The notes: a model not told the origin generated them from the letters alone. A stretch of 33,759 nucleotides of DNA from Candidatus Woesearchaeota archaeon CG_4_10_14_0_2_um_filter_33_13 (GCA_002792115.1 PFNQ01000017.1:1-33759), one strand, 5' to 3'; counted from the first letter of the stretch, positions 14,597 through 23,794 are shown. Program-made: numbers and translations.

Positions 14597-17500
14597 ATGA
14601 TTAAAAAAGGGTGGTTGTTATTAGTACTATTATTATTTTTAGCTAGTCTTGTTTCTGCTGCCAAAGTTGATCAAGAGATTTTGAATGCTTTTGATAATAA
14701 TGAAGAAGTTTCTGTTATTGTTGTGTTAAAGGATCTTCCTGTTTCTAATAAGGCTATGAGTATGGGTGTTGCATCTGTTTCCGATAACTTAGAACAGAGA
14801 AGAGAAGCTGTTGTTAAAAGTCAGGATCAGGTATTAAGTAAGTTAAGGTTTAAAGAGAATCAGTTTGGGAATAGTGCAACTAATAAAGACAATGTTAAAC
14901 TGAGGGTTGCAGATGTCACTGTTGCTCAAGATTCTTCTGATGATTTTGATTTAGAATTGGGTCACCGTTATTCTATTATCAATGGTTTCAGTGGAAAAGT
15001 TACAAGAGAAGGATTGCAGAAGCTAATTAATGATGGGATGGTTGAGAATATTTATCCTGTTAAACCAATTGTTCCTTTACTAGATGTATCTGTTCCTTTA
15101 GTCAGAGCTGATGATGTTTGGAGTTACTCTATTAACGGAGTTTTAGTTAATGGTACTGGGCAAACAGTTTGCGTAATTGATACTGGTGTAGATTATACAC
15201 ATTCGACTTTAGGGGGTTGTACAAATGAGACCTTCTTAAATGGAACATGTAGTAAAGTTATCGGTGGTTATGACTATGCCGGTATTGATGGTTCTTCTCC
15301 AGACAGTGATCCGCAAGATGGTCATAGTCATGGAACTCATGTTGCCGGTATAGTTGCTAGTGAAGATTCTACTTACCAAGGTGTCGCTCCTGGTGCTAAA
15401 ATTGTGGCTATGAAAGTATTTAACGATGCTGCATCTGTTGGAAACACAGATTGGGCGATCGCGGCTATCGATTGGTGTGTAAATAACGCGTCGGTGTTTA
15501 ACATTTCGGTTATTACTATGAGTATAGGGGTTACAAACGCAACAGGATTTGAAATTCCGTATACCTCTTATTGTGACAACGAAGATTCTTCTGGATTTGC
15601 GGCTGCAGCTAGCGTTGCAGCATCTCAAGGTATTTTTGTGGTGGCTTCTGCAGGGAATTATCTGGCAGCATCAGGAATAACTTCACCAAGTTGCGGGGCA
15701 AATGTAACTTCTGTTGGTTCTACTACAGATGCTGATGCTGTGTCAGGATACAATAGTGCTCCTATCTTGAGTGTTTTAGCTCCCGGTTCTGGAATTATTT
15801 CAACGGTACTAGCTTCAGGATTTGGTACTAAAAGCGGAACTTCAATGGCAGCTCCGCATGTAGCCGGAGCAGGAGTTTTAATAATACAATATTGGGAAGA
15901 AACATATGGTGTCACACCAACGTTTGAACAAATAAGAACTAAACTTCGTAATACTGGTGTTTGGATTAATGACACTCGAAATGGAATATTATTCCCTCGT
16001 ATAAACATCTTAGCAGCAATTCAACCTTACATCAATTATACTTTACCAACTCCTGCAAATAATAGTGAGCAGTCGAATAATTATGTGATTGTTAACATTA
16101 CTTCTGATGTGAATTTGTCTGTAGCTTTTTTAGAATGGACTAATGGAACAGCTTTCAATTACACGATGAACCAAAGTGATGCAACTAATTTTTATTATAA
16201 CATTAGTGGATTAACAGCAGGAAACTATACGTATCGTGTTTTTGGAAATGATACGGGGGGAACTTTTGGTGTAAGCCAAACCAGGTTAATTACTATTGAC
16301 ACAACTCAACCAAATATAACTATTATTACTCCTACAAATCAATCTTTTCATAATTCCGAATTAAGTCTTAATGTGAGCATTGCAAACTTAATGTTGTCCG
16401 CTTCAACTTACAACATTACAAACTCTTCCGGAAGTCTTATTCAAAATAATTCTAATCTAACAATAAACCAAGCTAACTTCACTTGGACAGATGTAGTTAA
16501 CATTTCTAATAGTACATTTGTTGATGATAATTATACCATAATGGTCTGGGCCAACGATTCTTTAGGTAATGAAGCAAATAACTTAGCTGAATTTATTGTT
16601 GATAAAACCGCTCCAGGTATCAACAGCGTTAATGTAACTCCCGAAACTGTTTATAATAATGATACAGTTGTTTTTACTATCAACGTTACTGATCTTTATT
16701 TAAACACTTCAGCAATTTATTTAGAATCAAATTTTTCAACCTCTTGGGTAAACTATTCTATGGAAACTGTTGATAATCAGACCTTTAACTTTTCTGTTTC
16801 TGGAACGACTAACTTAACAAATCAAAAAAATATTTCTTACAGATTCTATGCTTATGATTATGTTGGGAACGTAAACAGCTCTGCAACATATAACGTTGCT
16901 GTACAAAATAGAAACATTTCTTTTGTAAACATAACTAATCCAGCTAACGGAACTATAATTGAGGTAGGAGTGTTAACGCAATTTAATGGTACTGCTACTG
17001 ATCCAGATAATGACACTTTAACTTATGCTTGGAACCACAATGGTAATGTTACTATGGGGCAAAGTCCGTTGCTTCAATTTAATGATACTGGTGAGTCTGC
17101 AGTACTGTTCGTAGCTTCGGATTCTTATGGTAGTACCGAATTGGACACAATAATTGTAATTGTTAATGACACAACTGCTCCAACAATTAGTTCTAGTTAT
17201 GATACTAACGTACATTATGAAAGTGAAGGGGGTGTGGCATCGCTAAACTTTCTATTCTTTGATTATTCTGGAATAAAAAATATTAATGCCTCTTTTGATA
17301 ATACTTTATCTTTACCAAACACCGCTTCTTATTGTACTAATTTAGATACAATGAGAAGAAATTGTACTTGGAACGTAACTTTTGATGCGAGTGATGACGG
17401 AAGTTATACTATTTACATAAATGTAACTGATAATTCAACTTATGATAACCTAAAGTCTCAGACATATAGTATTACTTTTTCTTCTTGTTCAGATAGCACG

Positions 17501-18289
17501 GAGAATGGTGATGAAACCGATACTGATTGTGGTGGTTCTTGTACTGCTTGTCCTACAACACCCACATCTTCTTCATCTGGTGGTGGAGGTGGAGGGGGTG
17601 GAGCGACAACGACTGTTGCAGCTACTACAACATCAACTGAATCAGCAACGGAAACTGAAAGCGCTACTCCTGCGTCTTCGTTAGGAATAACATCTACTGG
17701 AGGAGATACAGCACCAATACTTGAAGAAGCTAACATGTTTTTTGGTAATTTATCTCTGATAAAGGATAAATCAACAGCATTTAAGATTAACAAACCTGAA
17801 ATTCCTGTAAGTGGTATGGTAATAGATTCTGATGAAACTAAAGAAATTTATGTTGAAGTAATCGCTTTTAAAGAAAAGCCAGTTGAAGTAATAGAACTAC
17901 AAAACGTTTATCGTTATCTAAAGATGGATAATGGGTTAGATAATATAAGTATCAATTTAGCTATAATTGATTTTGAAGTTCCTATATCTTGGTTGCAAGA
18001 GAATAACTATTCTAAGAAAGAAGTTGTTTTACAGCATCTTGCTAATAATAAATGGGAAAAACTTAAGACTAAATTAATTAGCGAAAACAATGTTACTATT
18101 GCATACCAAGCTAAAACAAAAAGTTTTTCTTATTTTGCAATCACTTCTGCACCTGAGAAAGAAAGTTTCTTCAGTAGACTCTTTTCTAAAGAATATGGTC
18201 AAAAGCAATACGTCTTATTTGGTCTTGGTGCATTAATCTTGGTTTTGATTATTATTTACTTTATTGTAAGAGATAGGGAAGAGTACTAA
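14597..18289 (+). CDS. Giant surface subtilase (S8) with PGF-pre-PGF-like stalk and C-terminal anchor
   Basis: The protein has 1230 residues. It starts with a signal peptide (1-22) and an inhibitor-I9-like propeptide (to about 160). The subtilisin domain follows with Asp195 (V-I-D-T-G-V-D), His245 (H-G-T-H-V-A-G) and Ser416 (G-T-S-M-A-A-P-H). Several Asn/Thr-rich Ig-like repeats have many N-x-S/T glycosylation sites. A Cys motif (N-G-D-E-T-D-T-D-C-G-G-S-C-x-x-C) comes next, then a run of eight glycines and a Thr/Ser-rich linker. A PGF-pre-PGF-like domain (F-E-V-P-I-S-W-L; W-E-K-L-K-T-K) and one membrane helix before R-D-R-E-E-Y finish the chain. It is an extracellular protease anchored in the membrane, with a role in nutrition, protein processing or attack on other cells (inferred). 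Confidence 0.93.
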   Translation: MIKKGWLLLVLLLFLASLVSAAKVDQEILNAFDNNEEVSVIVVLKDLPVSNKAMSMGVASVSDNLEQRREAVVKSQDQVLSKLRFKENQFGNSATNKDNVKLRVADVTVAQDSSDDFDLELGHRYSIINGFSGKVTREGLQKLINDGMVENIYPVKPIVPLLDVSVPLVRADDVWSYSINGVLVNGTGQTVCVIDTGVDYTHSTLGGCTNETFLNGTCSKVIGGYDYAGIDGSSPDSDPQDGHSHGTHVAGIVASEDSTYQGVAPGAKIVAMKVFNDAASVGNTDWAIAAIDWCVNNASVFNISVITMSIGVTNATGFEIPYTSYCDNEDSSGFAAAASVAASQGIFVVASAGNYLAASGITSPSCGANVTSVGSTTDADAVSGYNSAPILSVLAPGSGIISTVLASGFGTKSGTSMAAPHVAGAGVLIIQYWEETYGVTPTFEQIRTKLRNTGVWINDTRNGILFPRINILAAIQPYINYTLPTPANNSEQSNNYVIVNITSDVNLSVAFLEWTNGTAFNYTMNQSDATNFYYNISGLTAGNYTYRVFGNDTGGTFGVSQTRLITIDTTQPNITIITPTNQSFHNSELSLNVSIANLMLSASTYNITNSSGSLIQNNSNLTINQANFTWTDVVNISNSTFVDDNYTIMVWANDSLGNEANNLAEFIVDKTAPGINSVNVTPETVYNNDTVVFTINVTDLYLNTSAIYLESNFSTSWVNYSMETVDNQTFNFSVSGTTNLTNQKNISYRFYAYDYVGNVNSSATYNVAVQNRNISFVNITNPANGTIIEVGVLTQFNGTATDPDNDTLTYAWNHNGNVTMGQSPLLQFNDTGESAVLFVASDSYGSTELDTIIVIVNDTTAPTISSSYDTNVHYESEGGVASLNFLFFDYSGIKNINASFDNTLSLPNTASYCTNLDTMRRNCTWNVTFDASDDGSYTIYINVTDNSTYDNLKSQTYSITFSSCSDSTENGDETDTDCGGSCTACPTTPTSSSSGGGGGGGGATTTVAATTTSTESATETESATPASSLGITSTGGDTAPILEEANMFFGNLSLIKDKSTAFKINKPEIPVSGMVIDSDETKEIYVEVIAFKEKPVEVIELQNVYRYLKMDNGLDNISINLAIIDFEVPISWLQENNYSKKEVVLQHLANNKWEKLKTKLISENNVTIAYQAKTKSFSYFAITSAPEKESFFSRLFSKEYGQKQYVLFGLGALILVLIIIYFIVRDREEY

Positions 18290-18299
18290 AACTAGTTTA

Positions 18300-18671
18300 T
18301 TAATTATTGAAAAAATTTTTCCCTTTATCAACTTCGTAAGTACTCATTGATTTTTGATGTTTGGGAGTGTAAATCTTAGTAACAATAAACTTTCCAGAAG
18401 TAGTTTTCGTATCAGCATGGATTGTTTGTTCAACAACTTGGCAATGTCCCCAATATAACCATTTGCCGTCAATGTTATGGACTAGAAAACACCTGTTTGG
18501 AGCAGGATGATAAAGTCTTATTTTTGGTTTGTCTTTAAATGAAAACACCTTGTCTTTGAAATAGGAAGTAATGAATGGTTTATTTAAGTGTTTTGTGAGA
18601 TCTAATTCTTTTGGAAAACCTTGTTCAGTTGTTAACTGTAACGTGTCATTTAATTCTATATAACTGCCCAT
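18300..18671 (-). CDS. Hypothetical protein, 123 residues
   Basis: This soluble alpha/beta protein has conserved-looking motifs: G-F-P-K-E-L-D-L near the N-terminus, R-L-Y-H-P-A-P-N-R-C-F-L-V-H-N-I-D-G-K-W-L-Y-W-G-H-C in the middle, and T-T-S-G-K-F-I-V near the end. The dense aromatic, His and Cys residues suggest a binding pocket. I cannot name the family. Its ATG is about 26 nt from a TATA-like TATTATAC on the minus strand, so it is probably transcribed alone and without a leader. Confidence 0.6.
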   Translation of the reverse strand: MGSYIELNDTLQLTTEQGFPKELDLTKHLNKPFITSYFKDKVFSFKDKPKIRLYHPAPNRCFLVHNIDGKWLYWGHCQVVEQTIHADTKTTSGKFIVTKIYTPKHQKSMSTYEVDKGKNFFNN

Positions 18672-18760
18672 AGAACAAAATAAAGATATTGCTATTATAC
18701 AGTTATCGATAATTGCAAAAACAGAATTTAATAAAAAAAGAATAGGAAAGAAAAGAAACT

Positions 18761-19156
18761 TTATTCAGGTAGAACTTCGCTTTTGTTTCTATGGATTCTA
18801 GCAAAGTAAGGCACAGCCATAACATAATCTTCGCCAAATCCGGCAATGTCTCCATCAATTGCTTCACAAGTTTTTCTTAACTTAGAGATTGCGCGTTTTA
18901 ATTCTACTAAATCTTTATCCTTAAGCGGTTTAATGTTAACCAAAGCAATAGTTGTTCCTTCTCTTAGAACGTCTAAAATTTCTTTAATGTCTTCAAACTC
19001 TTCAATTACAAAAGGTCGTACTATAACTTTAGTATTTTGCCCTTCTTCCTTGCGTGAACTGTTTCCTAGCTCAACATAATTATCTCCTTGTTCTAGATCT
19101 TCCTCTTCCACAGGTCTAGAGAACTTTTCCTTTAATTGTAAAAAAAAATCTTTCAT
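18761..19156 (-). CDS. sepF: SepF, archaeal FtsZ membrane anchor
   Basis: The protein has about 131 residues. The N-terminal M-K-D-F-F-L-Q-L-K-E-K-F-S-R is an amphipathic membrane-targeting helix. A short acidic linker follows. The conserved core starts K-V-I-V-R-P-F and runs through F-E-D-I-K-E-I-L-D-V-L-R-E-G and I-V-N-type L-V-N-I-K-P-L. Near the end it has G-D-I-A-G-F-G-E-D-Y, matching the SepF C-terminal domain. In archaea SepF anchors FtsZ at midcell. It starts at ATG 19156 or at GTG 19162, behind GAGGGTGT. Its neighbour on the same strand is the Ig-like membrane protein, close to the putative secretion machine. An FtsZ-based division system is implied. Confidence 0.88.
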   Translation of the reverse strand: MKDFFLQLKEKFSRPVEEEDLEQGDNYVELGNSSRKEEGQNTKVIVRPFVIEEFEDIKEILDVLREGTTIALVNIKPLKDKDLVELKRAISKLRKTCEAIDGDIAGFGEDYVMAVPYFARIHRNKSEVLPE

Positions 19157-19289
19157 TTTCACACACCCTCGCCCAATTTTTGATTATAATTTTTAATTTA
19201 TTGTACGTTAACTGATATATAAATGTTTTTATTGTGCTATATACAGCCTGCAGTGTTTATTTGTTATACATAAAAGTTTAACAAAAAGA

Positions 19290-20720
19290 TTAACTACTTA
19301 TCCTAAAGATGTTAGAATAAGCTTTACCTTTTCGTTTGCCTTTTTTAGCGAACTCAACTTCTGCTCTAGGCAGACTGAAGGTACCAACAATATTTAATTT
19401 GGCTTTAACTTTGTATGTGATCAGCCTATGTTCTTGAGCATCTAATTCTGCTAAGTTCCATACTACGGTTGTACCTTGTTTTCCATGTTTAACTTCTTTT
19501 GGTCTTAACGTACCTAATTCTAAACTTTTTTCTACATTAGCAATGCCTGGTACTTTGTCCGTTATGTTAACATCTTTTAATATCTTGTTTGACTTATTCT
19601 TAATTTCTAATGTTACTTTAATCTCCGATAGTGAACCATCTTCAATTGCTTTTGTAGTTTGTGCGGTCTTATTAATGAAAATTGGTGTTTGTACATACCA
19701 ATAGAAAAATCCAAATAATGCTAGGATTACAAATAGATAGAATAATACTCGATAATTAACCACATAATTTAATGCGATGGTTTCATCAGGGTTTAAACTC
19801 ACTTCCCAAGTTAGATATCTCTTTCCTTCAATATTTTTAACATCTCCTTCTGTATCTGTAACGAATAATGATGAGAAAAATGAGATTGGAATCTTAACTT
19901 CTTGAGAGTTGATGGTGTTTCCTTCATTCTTGATATCAACTTGAGTAAACTTTTTCAAAAAGACGATTTCTTCAATTACATTAGTTGCGAAACCAGGAAC
20001 TAAAGAAAGAACTTCTACTTTTTGTTCGATAATCTTAGCAACTTCTCCATTTTTTTCAAAAACAAAGAATAAAACATAATCTTTTGGTTGTTGAAAGGAG
20101 TTTGGTTTTACTGAGAACTCTACTGTCTTTTTTTCTAAAGGTGGTAAATCTACCATCACTTCTTTTTCAAATTCAGGCATATCACTTTGAACTTTAATCT
20201 TTAAGTTAGTAAGGTCTAAGGGATTATTATTTTCTAAGAATAATTTTATGGGAACAATCTCTTGCGGATTAATCTTATCATTCATATCAATAACTACTTT
20301 AATTGATGGAAGATAATCTACTGGCTTTTCTGGACCCAAATATACTTTCAAGGCCTTATTAAATCGCTCGCCATTATCGCTCTCAACAGTAATATGTACA
20401 TAATAAATTCCTGGCGTAAAACTTTCTGTGGGTTGAGCTCTGATCATAGTAGTGTACGTTTTTCCAGCAGCCACTTCAATGATTTTATCTTTAAGGGGAT
20501 AGGGGTCGACGTTCCATCCTTGACCTGATTGGAAAGAGTAGACGCTATACCTTTGTTTTGTCTCGGCGTTGTTAGTTATCTTTAAACTAAACTCTGCCTT
20601 TTCACTCATTGAAATTAAATTTTTAATAGTCGTTACCTCAACGGTAGATTCTGCTAGTGCCAATGTTGAAAACATAACTAGAACAAACAATGCGACACAT
20701 AATACTGTTTTTCCCCTCAT
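19290..20720 (-). CDS. Membrane protein with NEW3/Ig-like ectodomain and C-terminal DUF11-like domain
   Basis: The protein has 476 residues. A signal peptide (1-23) precedes two Ig-like domains, about 25-130 and 140-235. The first matches the NEW3-like pattern with alternating strands and S-F-T-P-G-I-Y-Y-V-H-I-T-V. A third beta-rich segment follows, then one membrane helix near 327-345 (Y-L-F-V-I-L-A-L-F-G-F-F-Y-W-Y-V). After it comes another beta domain resembling DUF11 (V-N-I-T-D-K-V-P; N-L-A-E-L-D-A-Q-E-H). With a cleaved signal and one helix, the last domain would be cytoplasmic, which is unusual for this fold. The start has a GAGGTG Shine-Dalgarno site. It is divergent from the three-paralogue operon at 20884 and may belong to the same system. 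Confidence 0.75.
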   Translation of the reverse strand: MRGKTVLCVALFVLVMFSTLALAESTVEVTTIKNLISMSEKAEFSLKITNNAETKQRYSVYSFQSGQGWNVDPYPLKDKIIEVAAGKTYTTMIRAQPTESFTPGIYYVHITVESDNGERFNKALKVYLGPEKPVDYLPSIKVVIDMNDKINPQEIVPIKLFLENNNPLDLTNLKIKVQSDMPEFEKEVMVDLPPLEKKTVEFSVKPNSFQQPKDYVLFFVFEKNGEVAKIIEQKVEVLSLVPGFATNVIEEIVFLKKFTQVDIKNEGNTINSQEVKIPISFFSSLFVTDTEGDVKNIEGKRYLTWEVSLNPDETIALNYVVNYRVLFYLFVILALFGFFYWYVQTPIFINKTAQTTKAIEDGSLSEIKVTLEIKNKSNKILKDVNITDKVPGIANVEKSLELGTLRPKEVKHGKQGTTVVWNLAELDAQEHRLITYKVKAKLNIVGTFSLPRAEVEFAKKGKRKGKAYSNIFRISS

Positions 20721-20883
20721 TTTTACACCTCAAAATAATACATTAATAAAATTTAACTGATATTTAAAAGCTTCGCTTCCTGATTTCAATGGAAATCATA
20801 GATTTTTTTATTCGAGGTAGATGTTTAGAAACATTTATATACTCTAATTTTTTAATTAGACCTAACAAAAAGGGATAATTTAG

Positions 20884-21441
20884 ATGGCACAAGAAACCGC
20901 ATTTAGGCAGGTAATTGGTTTTTTAGTTGATTTGGGAGTGTACGATGTTATACTACCATTCTTATTAGTTTTTACGATATTTTTTGCAATCTTAGAGAAA
21001 ACTAAGATTTTGGGTATTGATAAATATGATGGGAAAGAAATAACTAAAAAAAATCTTAATGCTATGGTTTCTTTTGTTGTAGCGTTTTTAGTCATTGCAT
21101 CTACACAGTTAGTTGCCGTTATTAGTCAAGTAATGTCTCATGTTGTATTATTACTAATATTAGCCATTTGTTTCTTGATGTTGGTGGGTGTATTCTTTGG
21201 TGATAAGGAATTTACACTAAAGGAGTATCCAAATTGGATCAAGTTTTTTATGATTATGATGTTTGTAGGGATTGTAGTGATTTTCCTTAACGCGCTAGAT
21301 TGGTTAAAATACATTCTCGGTATTTTTACATATCTTAAGATTGATTACATCATTGGATTATTATTTTTCTTGTTGATACTAGCTTTTATGTGGTATATTG
21401 TCCACGAACCAAAACAAAAAGCATCTAAAAAGGAAGGATAA
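20884..21441 (+). CDS. Polytopic membrane protein, first of three paralogues
   Basis: The protein has 185 residues and four to five membrane helices. The first helix carries D-V-I-L-P-F-L-L-V-F-T-I-F-F-A-I-L-E-K-T-K-I-L-G (positions about 21-44), nearly the same as in the next gene. It ends with a helix, then Y-I-V-H-E-P-K-Q-K and a basic tail. No known family is recognised. The three adjacent paralogues suggest subunits of one hetero-oligomeric membrane complex. An ATTTATATACT element around 20833 gives a start near 20862. The gene opens a three-gene operon. Confidence 0.75.
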   Translation: MAQETAFRQVIGFLVDLGVYDVILPFLLVFTIFFAILEKTKILGIDKYDGKEITKKNLNAMVSFVVAFLVIASTQLVAVISQVMSHVVLLLILAICFLMLVGVFFGDKEFTLKEYPNWIKFFMIMMFVGIVVIFLNALDWLKYILGIFTYLKIDYIIGLLFFLLILAFMWYIVHEPKQKASKKEG

Positions 21442-21484
21442 AAAATGAACAAAATCATAATTGTACACTCGGGAGGTTATTAAA

Positions 21485-22057
21485 ATGGTCTTTGAAGGAG
21501 GGTTTGCCAAATTAGGTTATTATTTTCAAGCTTATGGTGTAATGGATTTTCTGTTACCATTCTTGTTAGTGTTTACAATCGTTTTTGCAATAATGCAGAA
21601 AACGAAAATTTTAGGGGATAAAAAGAACTTTAATGTTATTATCTCTTTAGCGTTTGCTTTAATTTTTGTAGTTCCACATATTATGGGAACTTATCCACTG
21701 GGGTATGATCCTGTACAGGTTATGAATGATTCTCTTCCAAGTATTGCTTTGGTTTCTGTAGCAGCTATTGCGTTATTAATCCTGATGGGAATTTTTGGAA
21801 CAGACTTTTCGAAATCTGCAGCTCCTTTTATTGCCATTGCCGCAATTGCTTTTGTTGGTTACATATTTGGTTCTGCTTTAAATATCTGGACTGGGCCATC
21901 TGATGTATTTTACTGGTGGACAACAGATGTGACAGAATTGTTGATAATCATATTGATATTTGGGCTGATAGTCTTTTTCATTGTTCGTGAACCAGGGCAA
22001 AAGACTGGTGGTGCTGAAATGTTAAAGAGTGTTGGAAAACTATTTGAGAAGAAATAA
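21485..22057 (+). CDS. Polytopic membrane protein, second of three paralogues
   Basis: The protein has 190 residues and about five membrane helices. The N-terminal signature is F-L-L-P-F-L-L-V-F-T-I-V-F-A-I-M-Q-K-T-K-I-L-G. A G-I-F-G-T-D-F turn lies mid-protein, and the last helix ends F-I-V-R-E-P-G-Q-K, matching the first paralogue (Y-I-V-H-E-P-K-Q-K). I chose the ATG at 21485 because GGGAGGT (21471-21477) is 7 nt before it. In the loops the second and third helices contain more polar residues and a W-rich patch (D-V-F-Y-W-W-T-T-D). Function is unknown; a membrane-complex subunit is inferred. Confidence 0.78.
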   Translation: MVFEGGFAKLGYYFQAYGVMDFLLPFLLVFTIVFAIMQKTKILGDKKNFNVIISLAFALIFVVPHIMGTYPLGYDPVQVMNDSLPSIALVSVAAIALLILMGIFGTDFSKSAAPFIAIAAIAFVGYIFGSALNIWTGPSDVFYWWTTDVTELLIIILIFGLIVFFIVREPGQKTGGAEMLKSVGKLFEKK

Positions 22058-22059
22058 AA

Positions 22060-22626
22060 ATGGCCACAGTATTAGATGTAAGCTTGCTAAAGGTCTTTGA
22101 TCCGATCTTTGCAGTACTTTTTGTTTTTGCAGTTTTGTTTGCGATTCTGCAAAAAACCAAAGCTCTTACAGATAATGTTTCCATAAATTCTTTAATTGCC
22201 GTGGTTGTTTCCTTTATGGTTTTATTATCAACATCTTTAGTCAAGATGATTAATTTCATGATACCTTGGTTTGTGGTAGTGTTTATATTTTTAATTTTAT
22301 TGTTGTTAGTATTCCAAATCTTTGGAGCTAAGGAAGCTGATTTTGCTGGCGCTATTAAAGATAAAGCTTTGATGTGGACTTTAATTGGTGTTGGTTTGGT
22401 TATTTTTGCAGCATCCTTCAGTACGATTGTTCCAGAAGACGTTGGTCCTTATTTAGGAAGTGGAGATGCAACAACTGTTACAACTACAACCGATGGTGGA
22501 TCTGTTTCTGGTGGATTGTTCTCTTCAAATTTGATGGCTACGCTGTTCCATCCAAAAGTGATAGGATTGATTATAATCTTTTTAGTTGCGGTCTTTGCGG
22601 TTGGATTCTTAAGTGGGAATGCTTAG
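22060..22626 (+). CDS. Polytopic membrane protein, third of three paralogues
   Basis: The protein has 188 residues and about four to five membrane helices. It shares the core signature in degenerate form, F-D-P-I-F-A-V-L-F-V-F-A-V-L-F-A-I-L-Q-K-T-K-A-L, plus the Q-I-F-G-A-K-E-A-D-F turn. It differs by a Thr/Gly-rich loop (T-T-V-T-T-T-T-D-G-G-S) before the last helix, and it lacks the E-P-x-Q-K tail. The start is 2 nt after the previous stop, so translation is probably coupled. It closes the operon. Its divergence suggests a specialised position in the same complex. Confidence 0.75.
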   Translation: MATVLDVSLLKVFDPIFAVLFVFAVLFAILQKTKALTDNVSINSLIAVVVSFMVLLSTSLVKMINFMIPWFVVVFIFLILLLLVFQIFGAKEADFAGAIKDKALMWTLIGVGLVIFAASFSTIVPEDVGPYLGSGDATTVTTTTDGGSVSGGLFSSNLMATLFHPKVIGLIIIFLVAVFAVGFLSGNA

Positions 22627-22730
22627 TTCAGATTGTTAGAATGATTTTTGTTCTTTTTACTTTTTTGAAAATATATTGATAAAAAAGAAGAAATAAAATT
22701 AAAATAAATAATTAAATAACTAATGATATT

Positions 22731-23300
22731 TTATCCTTTAAGATGCTCTTTAATGTCTCTTAACTCTTTGACATTCTCAACAAATTCTGGAATGACATCT
22801 TTAAAAACCTTACCTACGGCTTTTAATTCTGTGCCAACATCTTGCATTCTAGTATCATAATCCTCTAACTTTCCTAAAACGCCTTGATGTAGAACCTTAA
22901 AATCATCTTTTAACTTTTGAATATCATTATTAATTTGGTTCTGCTTGGTTTCAATTTTTTCTTTCCAATCAATAATCTTTTTTACTTCTGCAATTAGTTC
23001 ATCCCACTTTTCATCAATCATACCTTCGGTGATTTCTTCAATTCTTTCGTAAATGTTACTTTCTTCAGAACTTGCTTGTCGAGGTTGAGATCTAGACATC
23101 GATTCTTCCGGCATTGTTGGCATAGTACCATAACTTCCACCAGGTGGCGGCGGCATATCGGCCTGATTAACTGCGGCTTGTGCAGCCTGCATAGAAATGC
23201 CCTTTCTCGTCAATTCTTGAACAATGAGATTATCACTTAGTCCTTGCTGTCTTAATTCTAAAACTTGACTGGTCAAATCTTGATTATCATAATTAGCCAT
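22731..23300 (-). CDS. Coiled-coil protein with N-terminal UBA-like helical module
   Basis: The protein has 189 residues from the ATG at 23300, preceded by a GGTGAT Shine-Dalgarno site. Residues 1-45 form a three-helix-like module (V-L-E-L-R-Q-Q-G-L-S-D-N-L-I-V-Q-E-L, then G-I-S-M-Q-A-A-Q-A-A-V), similar to the tail of the protein at the left window edge. A Pro/Met/Ser-rich linker (P-P-P-P-G-G) follows, then a long coiled coil (about 80-189). No membrane segment is present. With the adjacent coiled-coil gene and the ATPase beyond, it may form a cytoplasmic scaffold for the membrane complex, in a position comparable to archaellum FlaC/D/E proteins. That comparison is inference. Confidence 0.72.
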   Translation of the reverse strand: MANYDNQDLTSQVLELRQQGLSDNLIVQELTRKGISMQAAQAAVNQADMPPPPGGSYGTMPTMPEESMSRSQPRQASSEESNIYERIEEITEGMIDEKWDELIAEVKKIIDWKEKIETKQNQINNDIQKLKDDFKVLHQGVLGKLEDYDTRMQDVGTELKAVGKVFKDVIPEFVENVKELRDIKEHLKG

Positions 23301-23353
23301 TCTAATCACCTTTTTTAATTCTTTTAATGAGATATTCTTACAACTTTATAATC

Positions 23354-23794
23354 TTAACGGAAAGGACTATGTTTATCATTAGGAGCAGAGGTTTCTACTT
23401 TTTCTTTTTCACTTTGATTTTTTTTACTTGCTAATTTATTTTCAATAATTCTTTCTATATCTCTTTGAGTCACAAAATTAAGTGGGTTCCATAAATCCAT
23501 ATACTTCTTCAAAGTGTTTAACTCTTCTATTCCTGCCGTTTGACCTAATTCCTTAATAATCAAGTCCATCTTTTCTAAAGTTTTTTCATGTTGATGTTTA
23601 AACTCAATCAAATCATCGTTTAGAGTTTTAACTTCTTTTCTAATCTCATTATTTTTTTTAATAAAATCATTTTTGACACTATCAAACTCTCTAGTAAGAT
23701 TATTGACCTTACCTTCTAAGGATTTAACCCATAAATAAAGCTTAGCACTATCTAAATCGTTTTGTTCTGGTTGTGTTGTTGCTTTTTCAGCCAT
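23354..23794 (-). CDS. Coiled-coil protein with conserved D-L-W-N-P-L-N-F-V-T motif
   Basis: The 146-residue protein has a coiled coil at about 15-85 (heptads such as L-W-V-K-S-L-E-G-K-V-N-N-L). A short motif follows: L-K-K-Y-M-D-L-W-N-P-L-N-F-V-T-Q-R-D-I-E-R-I-I-E. The tail is basic and disordered. The motif recalls the short C-terminal interaction motif of archaellum FlaC/D/E-type proteins, but I cannot assign the family. The gene precedes the similar coiled-coil gene on the same strand (54 bp gap) and is divergent from the secretion ATPase. A TATA-like GGTATATATTA near 23816 gives a nearly leaderless start. Confidence 0.7.
   Translation of the reverse strand: MAEKATTQPEQNDLDSAKLYLWVKSLEGKVNNLTREFDSVKNDFIKKNNEIRKEVKTLNDDLIEFKHQHEKTLEKMDLIIKELGQTAGIEELNTLKKYMDLWNPLNFVTQRDIERIIENKLASKKNQSEKEKVETSAPNDKHSPFR

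Noticed and set aside
17018-17215. Minus-strand frames inside the subtilase gene
   Set aside because: These are low-complexity antisense shadows of Asn/Thr-rich repeats without promoters or ribosome binding sites.
21445-21483. Twelve-codon frame starting M-N-K-I-I-I-V-H between the first two membrane paralogues
   Set aside because: It has a plausible GGAAGG upstream and ends just before the next ATG, but it is too short to support. The intervening GGGAGGT is better explained as the ribosome binding site of the next gene.
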